Shown piece by piece: positions 23,692 through 34,898 of a stretch of DNA of 40,097 nt. Both the position numbers and the translations under genes were made by a program. Source of the stretch: a bacterium (GTDB taxonomy: Bacteria; SZUA-79; Acidulodesulfobacterales; Acidulodesulfobacteraceae). The stretch lies in assembly GCA_021828255.1 (NCBI GenBank), contig JAKASB010000004.1, forward strand, positions 1 to 40,097, given 5' to 3'. The notes beneath the pieces were generated by a model that was not told where the DNA came from, searched no databases, and saw only the letters and a program-made list of their open reading frames with translations. The stretch's first letter is position 1. Each line of letters opens with the position of its first letter.

Positions 23692-26133
23692 TTGAAGGTT
23701 AGTTTGAACTGGCTTAAGGAATTTGTAAATTTTAATACGGAAGCCGAAAAAATAGCAAGTCTATTAAATAACAGAACGATGGAAGTAGAAAAAATTTTTC
23801 CTTATTCTTTGCAAAAAAAATCTTTTGAAAATATAGTAGTAGGAGAAATTAAAAGCATAGCTGCGCATCCGTCGAGTGACAAGTTTGGTATTGCAGAAGT
23901 TTACGGCGGGGAGGCTATTGGAACGAAAAGAATAGTTTTTACAAAAGAAGGACTTGATATAAAAGTCGGAGAAAAGCCTTTAATTGCTACGAAGGGAACA
24001 GTGTTTGAGCATGGTTTGAAAATAAGAGATAAAGCTATATTTGGCGTAGTTTCAGAAGCGGCTTTCTGTTCCGAAAAGGATTTAGGCCTCCAGTTAAATA
24101 TATCTTCTATTGTAAAATTTCCCTTTGAAAAAACAGGCAGGACGGCTTACGATATTTTTGAATTAAACGATACTATTTTAGAATTCGATCTTGAGCCAAA
24201 CAGACCGGACTTATTTGGCATGTTAGGGTTTGCTTACGAACTATCGGCTATATTAGATAAAGATTTGATTTTGCCGGAACTATATGGCGGCATAGAATTT
24301 AAACCGGACGGAAATTATTCTTCTAAGGAAAGCGGGTTAACCGTAAATATAGAAAATAAAGACTTAATTCCTGTTTATATAGCTATTAAGATTTCCGGCG
24401 TAAAAATAAAAGAATCTGGTATGGATATAAAAAACAAATTGTTGAAGAGCGGCATAAGACCAATCAACAATATCGTGGATTTAACTAATATCGTTATGAT
24501 GGAAACATCTCAGCCGCTCCACGCTTTCGATGCCGGAAAATTAGAGGGTAATAAAATTAATGTCAGGCATGCGAAAAAAGGGGAACCTATTATTGCCTTA
24601 GACGGCAAGGAAAGAAAATTGTCGGACGAAGATATTGTTATAGCCGATAAAAATAAGATTATTGCCATTGCAGGAGTTATGGGAGCGTTAAACAGCGAAA
24701 TAGATGAAAATACTTTAGATATTATAGTCGAAGCCGCAAATTTTAATATGTCAAGCGTAAGAAAAACATCGAGGATGCTTTCCCTAAGAACGGATGCTTC
24801 GACCCGGTTCGAAAAAGGTCTTCACCCCTCTTTAAGCATATTAGGAATTAAACGTTTTTTACATCTTCTTAACAAATATACCGGCAACATTAATGTTTCC
24901 TGCCAAGCCTATGATATAAAAAAATACGATAAGCCAAAAATTTATGTAATAAAATTGAATGATTTGTCTGATTTTCTGGGAGATTCTGCCGTAAAAAATA
25001 AAGCATCCCGTTTTTTATCGCGCCTTGGATACGAAATAACCGGAGATAAATCTGAAAAAGCCGCCGGTGAAGAGAGCATCTCGGTTATACCGCCTTATTT
25101 CAGGAGCGATATAACGGAGAACGTTAATATTTACGAGGACGTATTCAGAATTTACGGTTATGATAATATTAAATCTTCAATTCCTTGCGGCATTTTAACG
25201 CCGCCGCAAAAAAATTCAAACTTTGAAACGTCGAGGCTCTTCAGAAATTTATTAAGATGTATCGGATTTACCGAGGTTATTTCCCCGTCGCTTACGGGAG
25301 AAAAAGAGATAAATATTTCACTTGGAGGCGGCAGCGATAAAGCCGATGTTCTGGAACTTAAAAATCCGATATCGAAAGATTACTCGTTTTTCAGGATCAG
25401 CATAATACCGGATGAACTAAAGGCGGTATCGCAAAATTCTAAAAAATATAAAAACATTAAAATATTTGAAATTGGGAAGATTTATACCGGAGAAAAGTCC
25501 GAAGGCTATCCCGTTACGGAAAAAAATATTTTATGCGGAAGCATTTGCACAGGAATTAAACATACAAGCCGTGAATCCGAATTTTACAACGGAAAAGGTA
25601 TAGTCGAATTTTTACTCAAAGAATCCGGGATTAAAAAATTCGTATTCAATAAAGTGGATGCCGATAAGATTTACAATGAAAATGCGGCTTTAAAAATTTC
25701 GATAGGTAAAAATATAGCCGGTATTTTTGGAGAAATAAAGAAAGAAATACTAGGTGAGTTTAAGATAGAGTATAAGGTTTTTGCATTTGAGTTCGATATC
25801 GATTTTATCAAGGATTTTATTTCCGATAAAAAATCTTTTATCCAACCTCATAAGTATCCCGAAATAGAGCAGGATATTTCTATTGTAGCAGGCGAAGACA
25901 TTGAATACGCAACCGTAGAAAAATTTATAAAGGGTTTTTCTGGATTAATTAAAAATGTGAGATTGGCGGATATTTATAGAGGCAAACAGATCGAGGAGGG
26001 GAAAATAGCTTTCCTCATAAGATACGATGCAATGGCGGAAGGCAGGACGCTGACTATGGAAGAAGTCAATTCATTAAGAGACAGTCTTATAAAAGAGTTG
26101 AATGTCCGTTTTGGAATTACCCTAAGAAGTTAA
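23692..26133 (+). CDS. pheT: Phenylalanine-tRNA ligase beta subunit
   Basis: Beta chain of PheRS, about 813 residues. The order is an N-terminal start MKVSLNWLKEFV (with TTG as Met), a tRNA-binding OB fold (IVVGEIKSIAAHPSSDKFGIAEV), B3/B4 editing domain (IRPINNIVDLTNIVMMETSQPLHAFDAGKL), B5 domain (IPPYFRSDITENVNIYEDVFRIYGYDNI), a catalytic-like domain, and a C-terminal FDX-ACB domain (HKYPEIEQDISIVA ... EGRTLTMEEVN). The ORF-track start TTG 23686 is 2 codons too early for the ribosome site. It is separated from pheS by the helicase and PRTase/DprA genes and probably shares transcription with that pair. Confidence 0.97.
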   Translation: MKVSLNWLKEFVNFNTEAEKIASLLNNRTMEVEKIFPYSLQKKSFENIVVGEIKSIAAHPSSDKFGIAEVYGGEAIGTKRIVFTKEGLDIKVGEKPLIATKGTVFEHGLKIRDKAIFGVVSEAAFCSEKDLGLQLNISSIVKFPFEKTGRTAYDIFELNDTILEFDLEPNRPDLFGMLGFAYELSAILDKDLILPELYGGIEFKPDGNYSSKESGLTVNIENKDLIPVYIAIKISGVKIKESGMDIKNKLLKSGIRPINNIVDLTNIVMMETSQPLHAFDAGKLEGNKINVRHAKKGEPIIALDGKERKLSDEDIVIADKNKIIAIAGVMGALNSEIDENTLDIIVEAANFNMSSVRKTSRMLSLRTDASTRFEKGLHPSLSILGIKRFLHLLNKYTGNINVSCQAYDIKKYDKPKIYVIKLNDLSDFLGDSAVKNKASRFLSRLGYEITGDKSEKAAGEESISVIPPYFRSDITENVNIYEDVFRIYGYDNIKSSIPCGILTPPQKNSNFETSRLFRNLLRCIGFTEVISPSLTGEKEINISLGGGSDKADVLELKNPISKDYSFFRISIIPDELKAVSQNSKKYKNIKIFEIGKIYTGEKSEGYPVTEKNILCGSICTGIKHTSRESEFYNGKGIVEFLLKESGIKKFVFNKVDADKIYNENAALKISIGKNIAGIFGEIKKEILGEFKIEYKVFAFEFDIDFIKDFISDKKSFIQPHKYPEIEQDISIVAGEDIEYATVEKFIKGFSGLIKNVRLADIYRGKQIEEGKIAFLIRYDAMAEGRTLTMEEVNSLRDSLIKELNVRFGITLRS

Positions 26134-26139
26134 AAAAAA

Positions 26140-26168
26140 TTGCATTTTTAGCAAAAAAAAAATATAAT
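26140..26168 (+). promoter_or_regulatory. Sigma-70-type promoter for rseP-tsaB
   Basis: TTGCAT (26140-26145; 4 of 6 match the -35 consensus) and a perfect TATAAT (26163-26168) are separated by exactly 17 bases in the 87-base gap after pheT. Transcription would start about 45 bases before the rseP ATG. Best-formed promoter in the window. Confidence 0.65.
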
Positions 26169-26220
26169 AAAATACATAAAGTAGAAAAATATTAAAAAAT
26201 TTTATAAATTAAGGTAAATT

Positions 26221-27300
26221 ATGATTAACGGAATTATCTATGACATCGTTGCTTTTCTTATCGTTATAAGCATCATTGTTCTCATTCATGAGTTCGGACA
26301 TTTTATAGTCGCAAAAAAAATGGGCGTTAAAGTCGAGAAGTTTTCGCTGGGTTTCGGACCGAAGGTTTTCGGTAAAAAGATGGGAGAAACGGAATATGTT
26401 GTGTCTGCGCTCCCTCTTGGCGGGTATGTAAAGCTTCTCGGCGAAGACCCTTCGGAAGAACTGTCTCCCGAAGATCAAAAGCGTTCTTACGGCAATCTAT
26501 CCCCGTATAAAAAGTTTTTAATTATCTTTTTCGGTCCGTTCTTTAATTTTATTTTAGCGGCGATAATATTTACTATTATTTTTATGGCGGGAAGACCGGT
26601 TTTAAAGCCGGTTATAGGCGGGGTAATGAAGGGTCGTCCGGCAATAAAAGCGGGACTTAAAAAAGGCGATATTATTACAAGCATTAACGGAATAAAGATA
26701 AAGTCATGGGCAGGCTTGTCCAAATATATAGAAAAATTCGGCAAGCATAAAATAACTTTGGGGATTAAAGAAAATAGTAAATATAAAAAGGTGCAGTTAA
26801 AACCGGAATTAATTTCAGGCTTAAATATTTACCGACAAAAGATAAAAAGATATATTATAGGAATAACCCCGTCAAATAAAGCGGTTTTTTATAAATACGG
26901 CAGTTTGTGGAACTCTTTCTACTCCGCCGTAAAAGAAATATGGTTTATTATATATATTACCGTGGTGAGTCTTTTTTATCTAATAGCAGGAAAACTTCCG
27001 GCAAGCGATCTCGGCGGACCTATAATGATAGCCCAGCTATCCGGAAGAGCTGCAACCCTTGGGGTTTCCGATTTTTTTTATTTTATAGCATTTATCAGTG
27101 TCAATATAGGACTTATAAATCTATTCCCCATTCCCGCCTTAGACGGAGGTCATTTATTATTTTCCATAATAGAAATGATTAAGAGGGGTCCCTTAAGCGT
27201 TAAGTTTCAGGAAACGGCGGCAAAAGTCGGGTTTGCGCTTTTAATCATACTTCTTTTATTTGTTTCTTATAATGACATAATAAGGACCATAAAAACATAG
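26221..27300 (+). CDS. rseP: Site-2 intramembrane metalloprotease
   Basis: RseP/YaeL-type zinc protease of the inner membrane, 359 residues. The zinc motif HEFGH is at 23-27 in the first helix, followed by GVKVEKFSLGFGPKVFGKK and ALPLGGYVKLLGED. A PDZ domain covers about 115-195 (GRPAIKAGLKKGDIITSINGIKIKSW). The third metal ligand lies in NLFPIPALDGGHL near residue 300. It cleaves membrane-anchored anti-sigma factors or leftover signal peptides. Usually it lies near dxr/bamA; here it follows pheT and precedes tsaB by 3 bases. It has its own promoter. Confidence 0.95.
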   Translation: MINGIIYDIVAFLIVISIIVLIHEFGHFIVAKKMGVKVEKFSLGFGPKVFGKKMGETEYVVSALPLGGYVKLLGEDPSEELSPEDQKRSYGNLSPYKKFLIIFFGPFFNFILAAIIFTIIFMAGRPVLKPVIGGVMKGRPAIKAGLKKGDIITSINGIKIKSWAGLSKYIEKFGKHKITLGIKENSKYKKVQLKPELISGLNIYRQKIKRYIIGITPSNKAVFYKYGSLWNSFYSAVKEIWFIIYITVVSLFYLIAGKLPASDLGGPIMIAQLSGRAATLGVSDFFYFIAFISVNIGLINLFPIPALDGGHLLFSIIEMIKRGPLSVKFQETAAKVGFALLIILLLFVSYNDIIRTIKT

Positions 27301-27303
27301 GCT

Positions 27304-27996
27304 ATGTTTTTTTTGTCGATAGACAGTTCAAACGGATATTCTAATGTATTGATAACTGATGAAAATTTAAATAAAGTTTCCGAATCTATTTCTGATTTTC
27401 ATGAAAAGCATTCTATAATAATCTTTAAGCAATTAGACGAAATAATGCGGAAAGCCGACATAAAATTAAGCGATTTAACCGGAATAACCGTTATTTTAGG
27501 TCCCGGCTCTTATACGGGCATCAGAGTTTCATTGACTATTGCAAAAACGTTATCATATGCTTTAGGAATAAATATTATGGGCACAGGAAGTTTATATTTA
27601 TGCGCATATTCTATAGCTAAAAATAGCGCGAATTTTAAAAATATCGTTGCCGTAAAAGACGCGGCAAAAGGTCATTATTATATATCGGAATATTTTGCCG
27701 ATAAAGCAAATTTTACGCGGCAACTTAAAATCAGCCTTTTAAATATAAACGAACTTAAATCATATATTGAAAATATGAAAAACAAGCCGTCCATTGTTTA
27801 CGGCTTTAATAAAAAAAACGATTACGAAAAATTTAAATATGAATTTGAAAATATTGGCCTGAAGGCCGCACCTTTTGATTTAAAGCAGAGCGCTTATTTT
27901 GCGTCTGTGTATGCGTCGGAAAGCAATTTTGAAAACGATTCAAAATATGCGGAAGAGTTATCCCCGTATTATGTTTACGGCAACGGGCCTTTTTAA
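27304..27996 (+). CDS. tsaB: tRNA t6A37 synthesis protein TsaB
   Basis: An ASKHA-fold partner of TsaD in threonylcarbamoyladenosine (t6A37) modification of ANN-decoding tRNAs. The N-terminus FLSIDSSNGYSNVLI is the phosphate-1-like loop and LTGITVILGPGSYTGIRVSLTIAKTLSYAL is the family signature. Length (230 aa) is normal. The ATG is 3 bases after the rseP stop with no separate ribosome site, so it is coupled. The C-terminal part (from about 100) is divergent, as usual for TsaB. Confidence 0.92.
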   Translation: MFFLSIDSSNGYSNVLITDENLNKVSESISDFHEKHSIIIFKQLDEIMRKADIKLSDLTGITVILGPGSYTGIRVSLTIAKTLSYALGINIMGTGSLYLCAYSIAKNSANFKNIVAVKDAAKGHYYISEYFADKANFTRQLKISLLNINELKSYIENMKNKPSIVYGFNKKNDYEKFKYEFENIGLKAAPFDLKQSAYFASVYASESNFENDSKYAEELSPYYVYGNGPF

Positions 27997-28036
27997 AATT
28001 TTTTTATTTTATTTTTATTTTAAAGGAGGTTTATTT

Positions 28037-28270
28037 ATGCAATTTTTAGATGAAACCGAAAAAAAGATGGCGAAATTTCTTGCCGCTGGCGACGAACATT
28101 TTAAAAATATATACAACGAACATATGGAAATAGAAAAAATGTTAAATAAATACAGCACCAAGCCTTTTTTGACTCCCGAGGAGCAGAAAATCATAAAAGA
28201 ACTTAAACTAAAAAAGCTTAAGGGCAATGACATAATGAAAAAAATTATTAGAGAAAAAATAGCAGGATAA
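28037..28270 (+). CDS. Small DUF465 (YdcH-like) protein
   Basis: A 77-residue, highly charged helical protein, [14 protein letters not shown]... The pattern [20 protein letters not shown] followed by [23 protein letters not shown] is characteristic of DUF465, a two-helix family of unknown function. The ORF track merges it into a longer frame from 27899; the true start is ATG 28037, 7 bases after a perfect AAAGGAGG. Likely co-transcribed with tsaB. Confidence 0.85.
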   Translation: MQFLDETEKKMAKFLAAGDEHFKNIYNEHMEIEKMLNKYSTKPFLTPEEQKIIKELKLKKLKGNDIMKKIIREKIAG

Positions 28271-28316
28271 ATTAAAATTTGAATTAATATTTAAATTAAC
28301 ATTAATGATAAAATTT

Positions 28317-29987
28317 ATGAGAAGCAACAATATAAAAGAAGGAATAGACAGAACTCCTCACAGGTCGCTCTTATATGCAACGGGAATAGCCAAAAGCGAG
28401 ATGAAAAAACCTTTTATAGGTATTGCATCGAGCTTTACGGATTTAATACCCGGGCATGTAGGAATAAGAGATTTAGAAAGAGCGGCGGAAAATGGGGTAT
28501 ATAGCAACGGAGGGCATCCTTTCGTTTTCGGCATTCCGGGAATTTGCGACGGAATCGCCATGGGACACATGGGTATGCACTATTCGCTTCCTTCCAGAGA
28601 ACTTATCGCCGATATGATAGAGACGATAGTGGAAGCCCACTGTCTCGACGGTCTTATTCTTTTAACAAATTGCGATAAAATCACCCCCGGTATGCTTATG
28701 GCTTCTTTGCGTCTTAATGTCCCTTCCGTGGTAGTTACGGCAGGACCTATGCTTTCGGGACATTATCACGGAAAGAGGCTTTCTTTTGTGAGAGATACGT
28801 TTGAAGCTGTGGCAAAATTCAGAATAAATGAAATAACTGAAAAGGAGCTTAACGATTTAGAAATGTGCGCATGTCCGGGACAGGGGTCGTGTCAGGGGCT
28901 TTATACCGCCAATACAATGGCATGTTTGACGGAAGCCTTGGGTATGTCTTTACCGGGAGCCGGGACAGCCCTTGCCGGTTCGGCTATAAAAAAGCGGATG
29001 GCTTTTGAAAGCGGTGCCAGGGTAGTTCAACTTGTAAAAGATGGAATACATCCTAGAGATATTGTAACAATGGATTCTTTTAAAAATGCTATAGCGGTAG
29101 ATATGGCTCTTGGAGGTTCGTCAAATTCTGTTTTACACCTGCTTGCTATCGCAAATGAAGCCGGTATAAAATTAGATTTAAAGCTTTTTGACGAGATTTC
29201 GAAGAATACTCCGCAGATTACCAGTTTAAGACCTGCAGGAGAATATTTTTTAGAAGATCTTGATTTTGCAGGTGGAATACCTTCTTTGCTTTATGAGCTA
29301 AAAATGGTTATAAATCCTAACCCCGTTACTGTCAGCGGCAAATCTATCGGTGAAATAATATCAGACGTTAATTATGTTAATAATGAAGTTATACGAAAGA
29401 CCGACAATCCTTATCGCAAAGAAGGCGGGATAGCAGTTCTTTTCGGTAATTTAGCTCCAAACGGCGCTATAATAAAATCCAGCGGAGTCAGTCCGTCGAT
29501 AATGAAGTTTACCGGAAATGCGGCGGTTTTTGACAGCGAAGAATCGGCAATGGAAAATATTTCTAAAGGCAGGATTAAAGAAAGAGACGTCGTAGTCATA
29601 AGATATGAGGGGCCAAAAGGAGGACCAGGAATGAGAGAGATGCTTGCGCCGACCTCTCGGATAGTAGGCATGGGTCTTGGGGATAAAGTTGCCCTTATCA
29701 CGGATGGAAGGTTTTCCGGCGGAACAAGAGGTCCATGCGTAGGACACATATCGCCTGAAGCACAGGAAGGAGGTCCTATTGCGCTTGTGAACAACGGCGA
29801 TAAAATTGAAATAGATATTGTGGAAAGGAAACTAAACGTGCTTATTTCGGATGAAGAATTAAATAAAAGAAAGCTGAAAATTTCGAAAAAACCCAAAAAA
29901 ATCGATTACGGTTATCTATCAAGATATGCAGAAATGGTTTCATCCGCCGACGAAGGAGCGATAATCAATAGAAATATTAGAAAATGA
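28317..29987 (+). CDS. ilvD: Dihydroxy-acid dehydratase
   Basis: Converts 2,3-dihydroxy-isovalerate or -methylvalerate to the 2-keto acid in valine and isoleucine synthesis. Fe-S cluster cysteines are in [11 protein letters not shown] and [32 protein letters not shown] and [21 protein letters not shown] and [21 protein letters not shown] are further signatures. Known DHADs usually begin MRSxxIKxG, so ATG 28317 is preferred to ATG 28305 of the ORF track. Neither has a clear ribosome site. Length of about 556 aa is normal. It is the first gene of the ilv-leu run. Confidence 0.96.
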   Translation: MRSNNIKEGIDRTPHRSLLYATGIAKSEMKKPFIGIASSFTDLIPGHVGIRDLERAAENGVYSNGGHPFVFGIPGICDGIAMGHMGMHYSLPSRELIADMIETIVEAHCLDGLILLTNCDKITPGMLMASLRLNVPSVVVTAGPMLSGHYHGKRLSFVRDTFEAVAKFRINEITEKELNDLEMCACPGQGSCQGLYTANTMACLTEALGMSLPGAGTALAGSAIKKRMAFESGARVVQLVKDGIHPRDIVTMDSFKNAIAVDMALGGSSNSVLHLLAIANEAGIKLDLKLFDEISKNTPQITSLRPAGEYFLEDLDFAGGIPSLLYELKMVINPNPVTVSGKSIGEIISDVNYVNNEVIRKTDNPYRKEGGIAVLFGNLAPNGAIIKSSGVSPSIMKFTGNAAVFDSEESAMENISKGRIKERDVVVIRYEGPKGGPGMREMLAPTSRIVGMGLGDKVALITDGRFSGGTRGPCVGHISPEAQEGGPIALVNNGDKIEIDIVERKLNVLISDEELNKRKLKISKKPKKIDYGYLSRYAEMVSSADEGAIINRNIRK

Positions 29988-30030
29988 ATTATAGTAAAAC
30001 AATAAATTGCCGTATCCGGTTAATAATAAA

Positions 30031-30080
30031 CATAATTCAAAAAAATAAAGGATTAAGCGATGAATCATAATTCAAAAAAA
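30031..30080 (+). repeat. 15-base direct repeat around the ilvB start
   Basis: CATAATTCAAAAAAA occurs at 30031-30045 in the leader and again at 30066-30080 as codons 3-7 of ilvB, 35 bases apart. It looks like a small local duplication of the start region. Confidence 0.5.
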
Positions 30081-31778
30081 AATTTAATGACCGGTTCAAA
30101 GATAATTATAGAAAGCCTTATTAAAGAAGGCGTAGATACTATATTCGGATATCCGGGTGGAGCAGTTTTAAATATTTATGATGAACTTTTTAATTATAAA
30201 GATAAAATAAAACATATTCTTGTCAGACACGAACAGGGGGCTGCTCATGCCGCAGACGGTTATGCGAGGGCATCCGGAAAAGTGGGCGTTGTCCTCGTAA
30301 CATCGGGTCCCGGCGCTACCAACACGATAACCGGTATTGCTACCGCCAATATGGATTCCGTACCTATAGTTATCCTTACGGGACAGGTTCCGACTAATTT
30401 AATCGGCAACGATGCATTTCAGGAAGCCGATACGGTCGGCATAACGAGACCATGCACAAAACATAATTATTTGGTAAAAGATATAAAAGATCTTGCAAAG
30501 ACTATTAAGGAGGCATTTTATATTGCTTCCACCGGCAGGCCGGGACCGGTATTAATCGATATTCCTAAAGATATTACCTCAAGCGTATACGAATTTGATT
30601 ATCCTGAAACAGTTGAGTTAAGGGGTTACAGTCCGACATATTTCGGGCATCATGTCCAGATTTCAAAACTTGCGGCAGAAATTTTAAAGGCAAAAAGGCC
30701 TTTGCTTTATACAGGCGGGGGCGTTATAAGTTCAAACGCGGCCAATGAACTAAAAGAACTGGCAGAATTGCTTGATTTGCCTGTTGCGTCCACTCTTATG
30801 GGACTCGGCGGTTTTCCTCCCGACCACCCCCTCTTTTTCGGCATGCTTGGAATGCACGGCACTTACGCGGCAAATATGGCGATATCCAATGCGGATTTTA
30901 TCGTAGCTATAGGGGCAAGATTTGACGACAGGGTTACCGGAAAGGTGGAGGAATTCGGCAAAAATGCAAAATTTGCTCATATAGATATCGACCCGTCTTC
31001 GATAGGCAAGAATGTAAAGATAGAAATACCCGTGGTAGGCGACGTTAAATCTGTTTTAAGCAGCCTTCTTGAAATTTTAAACAATAAGACCGAAGAAATT
31101 TCATCGGCTAAATATGATAGGTTAGGCTGGCTCGAAGAAATAAATGCATGGAAATACGAACACCCCCTTTTATATCGAATGAACGACATAATAAAACCTC
31201 AATATGTAATAGAAAAAATTTATGAACTTACCGGTGGAGAAGCCATAATAGCGACCGAAGTAGGTCAAAACCAGATGTGGACGGCGCAGTTTTATAAATT
31301 TAAAAATCCTAGAACTTTGCTGACTTCCGGCGGACTTGGGACGATGGGTTTTGGATTTCCGGCGGCAATCGGCGCCCAGATTGCATGCCCGGATAAAACC
31401 GTTTTTGACATTGCCGGAGACGGGAGCATTCAAATGAATATTCAAGAGTTGGCGACCGCCGTGCAGTATAATCTGCCTGTTAAAATAGCAATAATTAATA
31501 ATAATTTTTTGGGTATGATAAGACAATGGCAGGAATTATTTTACCATAAAAGATATTCGTTTTCGGAAATGAATGTTAACCCCGATTTCGTTAAACTTGC
31601 CGAGGCATACGGCGCGGTCGGATTAAGGGCAAAAAATCCCGAAGAAGTGGTTCCGGTAATAGAAAAAGCATTGTCTATAAAAAAGCCGGTTATAATGGAC
31701 TTTGTAGTAGATAAAGAAGAGAACGTTTACCCAATTGTCGCTCCGGGTTCTCCTATTACCGGAATGTTATTAGTATAA
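30060..31778 (+). CDS. ilvB: Acetolactate synthase large (catalytic) subunit
   Basis: ThDP- and FAD-dependent enzyme that condenses two pyruvates, or pyruvate and 2-ketobutyrate. [19 protein letters not shown] and [21 protein letters not shown] are at the N-terminus (with the catalytic glutamate). The central domain has [11 protein letters not shown], and the ThDP motif [15 protein letters not shown] with [13 protein letters not shown] lies near 465-490. Length (572 aa) is normal. A 72-base gap after ilvD holds an AAGGA ribosome site and half of a local repeat. ilvN follows 26 bases later. Regulation by the small subunit (valine) is expected from the family. Confidence 0.97.
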   Translation: MNHNSKKNLMTGSKIIIESLIKEGVDTIFGYPGGAVLNIYDELFNYKDKIKHILVRHEQGAAHAADGYARASGKVGVVLVTSGPGATNTITGIATANMDSVPIVILTGQVPTNLIGNDAFQEADTVGITRPCTKHNYLVKDIKDLAKTIKEAFYIASTGRPGPVLIDIPKDITSSVYEFDYPETVELRGYSPTYFGHHVQISKLAAEILKAKRPLLYTGGGVISSNAANELKELAELLDLPVASTLMGLGGFPPDHPLFFGMLGMHGTYAANMAISNADFIVAIGARFDDRVTGKVEEFGKNAKFAHIDIDPSSIGKNVKIEIPVVGDVKSVLSSLLEILNNKTEEISSAKYDRLGWLEEINAWKYEHPLLYRMNDIIKPQYVIEKIYELTGGEAIIATEVGQNQMWTAQFYKFKNPRTLLTSGGLGTMGFGFPAAIGAQIACPDKTVFDIAGDGSIQMNIQELATAVQYNLPVKIAIINNNFLGMIRQWQELFYHKRYSFSEMNVNPDFVKLAEAYGAVGLRAKNPEEVVPVIEKALSIKKPVIMDFVVDKEENVYPIVAPGSPITGMLLV

Positions 31779-31804
31779 TAAATAACTAAAAAATTAAAAC
31801 TATT

Positions 31805-32296
31805 ATGGAAAAAACCCATATTCTTTCTATTCTTGTAGAAAATGAATCCGGCGTACTCACGAGAGTCGCGGGACTTTTTTCGGCAAGAGGATTCAATATC
31901 GACAGTATCTGCGTTGCAAAAACGCTTGAGAAGAACGAATCTAAGATGATAATCGCCACGTCTGGAGATACGCAAATTTTAGAGCAGATTACAAAACAAC
32001 TTAACAGGCTTGTTAATGTGATAAAAGTGCAGGAATTAACGGACGAAGATTCTGTAGTAAGGCAAACGGTTTTAATTAAAGTAAATGCTGATGAAACTAC
32101 AAAAAGCGATATATTCAGAATAAAAGATATATTCGGGGGCCGCGTTATAGACGTTTCGAGAAATTCATATACACTCGAGGTTACCGGTTCCGAAAGGAAG
32201 ATAGAATCGCTTATAGATATTTTAAGACCTTTAGGTATAAAAGATATCGTTAAGACTGGGATAATAGCTTTACAGCGGACAAGAAGGTCAAGCTGA
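31805..32296 (+). CDS. ilvN: Acetolactate synthase small (regulatory) subunit
   Basis: A 163-residue ACT-domain protein that binds valine and activates and inhibits IlvB. The N-terminus MEKTHILSILVENESGVLTRVAGLFSARGFNIDSICVAKT is the ACT domain, with VVRQTVLIKVNADETTKSDI and a C-terminal domain (SLIDILRPLGIKDIVKTGIIALQR) following. Length is typical. It is 26 bases after ilvB and part of the same transcript. Confidence 0.96.
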   Translation: MEKTHILSILVENESGVLTRVAGLFSARGFNIDSICVAKTLEKNESKMIIATSGDTQILEQITKQLNRLVNVIKVQELTDEDSVVRQTVLIKVNADETTKSDIFRIKDIFGGRVIDVSRNSYTLEVTGSERKIESLIDILRPLGIKDIVKTGIIALQRTRRSS

Positions 32297-32312
32297 TAAC
32301 TACAATAAGTGA

Positions 32313-33379
<1,067 letters not shown>

Positions 33380-33401
33380 TAACGATGTTTGAAAAATAAT
33401 A

Positions 33402-34088
33402 ATGCAATATATCGCAAAAGAAGGAATTAAATTTATAATAATAGCATTATTATTTTCCGTCTTTTTTCTCTTTTTATATTTTTTCGTAAAATATACATTT
33501 TTCAAATATCTTTTTTTATCATTATTTTTTTTATTTTTTTTATTTTTTCTCTTTAATATTTATTTTTTTAGGGATCCTGAACGCAAACCTGATTCCATAT
33601 TGAGCGGCGACGAAATAGTTTCTCCAGCCGACGGCAGAGTCATATTTTTGGAAAAAGTTTTTGACGATAGATTTTTAAAAGGCGAAACCGTTAAGATAAG
33701 CATTTTTATGTCTCTGTTTAACGTTCATATAAACAGAATTCCTATCGGCGGCAGAGTGGAAAAGATACTCTACAACAAAGGGAAATTTTTTTCCGCAAAT
33801 TTAGACAAAGCATCTATAGAAAACGAGTTTAACGGAGTAATAATAAATATAGACGACAATGTGGGCGAAAAAAGCAGAAGAATGGCTTTTGTTCAGATAG
33901 CGGGATTTATTGCAAGAAGAATAGTATGTAAAATCAAAGAAGGAGATAAAGTACAATCCGGAAACAGGTTTGGTCTAATTAAATTCGGCTCCAGGTTGGA
34001 TCTGTACCTGCCTTTAAGTTTTAAACGGAGCGTTAAAGTTGGAGACAGAGTGTTTTCCGGAAAAACGATTCTAGGCGGAATATCGTAA
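33402..34088 (+). CDS. psd: Phosphatidylserine decarboxylase proenzyme, short type
   Basis: Makes phosphatidylethanolamine from phosphatidylserine at the inner membrane. Two hydrophobic segments (about 8-50, rich in Phe) are followed by FFRDPERKPDSILSGDEIVSPADGRVIFLEKV, typical of the small Psd family. The self-cleavage/pyruvoyl site is FGSRLDLYLP (about 195), where the GS bond is cut. Length (228 aa) matches the short family. It lies between ilvC and pssA with 22- and 5-base gaps, an arrangement shared by Geobacter-type genomes. Confidence 0.94.
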   Translation: MQYIAKEGIKFIIIALLFSVFFLFLYFFVKYTFFKYLFLSLFFLFFLFFLFNIYFFRDPERKPDSILSGDEIVSPADGRVIFLEKVFDDRFLKGETVKISIFMSLFNVHINRIPIGGRVEKILYNKGKFFSANLDKASIENEFNGVIINIDDNVGEKSRRMAFVQIAGFIARRIVCKIKEGDKVQSGNRFGLIKFGSRLDLYLPLSFKRSVKVGDRVFSGKTILGGIS

Positions 34089-34093
34089 AAATT

Positions 34094-34879
34094 ATGAAAA
34101 AACCGCATCAGCCCCTAAAAGATGTCTTAGTCTCGAATAATATTTATAAAAACAGTATGACGAAGGGCGTCTTTCTTCTACCCAATTTAATAACCAGCCT
34201 TTCGCTTCTATCCGGCTTTTATTCTATTATCAACTCAATAGAAGGAAAATACCGGATTGCCGGCTGGCTGATAATAGCTTCTATTTTTTTTGACGGGGTA
34301 GACGGAAAAGTCGCAAGACTTACAAATACAAGTTCCAAATTTGGCATCGAATACGATTCTCTCTCAGATCTCATAGCATTCGGGGTCGCTCCATCCGTAT
34401 TATTATTTAAATGGTTTCTTATAGGTTACGGCAGGGTGGGATGGGCGGCTGTTTTCGTCTATCTTCTTGGAGCGGCGCTCAGACTTGCCAGATTTAACGT
34501 CCAGCTAAATTCGGTAGAGTATAATAAATTTATGGGACTTCCTTCTCCAGCCGCGGCTGGAACAGTTGTTTCGTTCCTTTTTTTTATGACCGAATTTTCT
34601 TTAAAAACTGTATTAATAAGCGAAATAATGTTTGTTTTGACAATTGTTACAAGTCTTTTAATGATTAGCAACATAAATTATTTTGCAATGAAAGATTTCT
34701 CCGTTTTTAAGCGCAGAACATTTGAGTCGCTTGTTCTGGTTTTATTAATTTTGATTATAATTATAATCAAACCTGTAGAATCCCTTTTTGTGATTTTTAT
34801 CCTGTATTCTTTTATCTCGCCTCTATTGTATTTTTATCTTGTTAGTGCTAAGATAAAAAAGAATAAAGAAATTAAATAA
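34094..34879 (+). CDS. pssA: CDP-diacylglycerol-serine O-phosphatidyltransferase
   Basis: An integral-membrane CDP-alcohol phosphatidyltransferase that makes phosphatidylserine for Psd. The catalytic motif is DGVDGKVARLTNTSSKFGIE followed by YDSLSD, which fits D-x2-DG-x2-AR-x8-G-x3-D-x3-D, near residues 76-103. About seven hydrophobic segments follow the pattern of PssA. Length (261 aa) is normal. The gene starts 5 bases after psd. A GGAGG site 20 bases later begins leuA. Confidence 0.94.
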   Translation: MKKPHQPLKDVLVSNNIYKNSMTKGVFLLPNLITSLSLLSGFYSIINSIEGKYRIAGWLIIASIFFDGVDGKVARLTNTSSKFGIEYDSLSDLIAFGVAPSVLLFKWFLIGYGRVGWAAVFVYLLGAALRLARFNVQLNSVEYNKFMGLPSPAAAGTVVSFLFFMTEFSLKTVLISEIMFVLTIVTSLLMISNINYFAMKDFSVFKRRTFESLVLVLLILIIIIIKPVESLFVIFILYSFISPLLYFYLVSAKIKKNKEIK

Positions 34880-34898
34880 GCAGTGTTTCGGAGGGCTT

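Noticed and set aside
29411-29896. Antisense ORF of 161 aa within ilvD
   Set aside because: Shadow frame of ilvD with no recognisable domain.
30031-30080. Direct repeat at the ilvB start as an att site or regulatory repeat
   Set aside because: Only 15 bases, largely a run of A, 35 bases apart, with no integrase or tRNA; a local duplication is enough to explain it.
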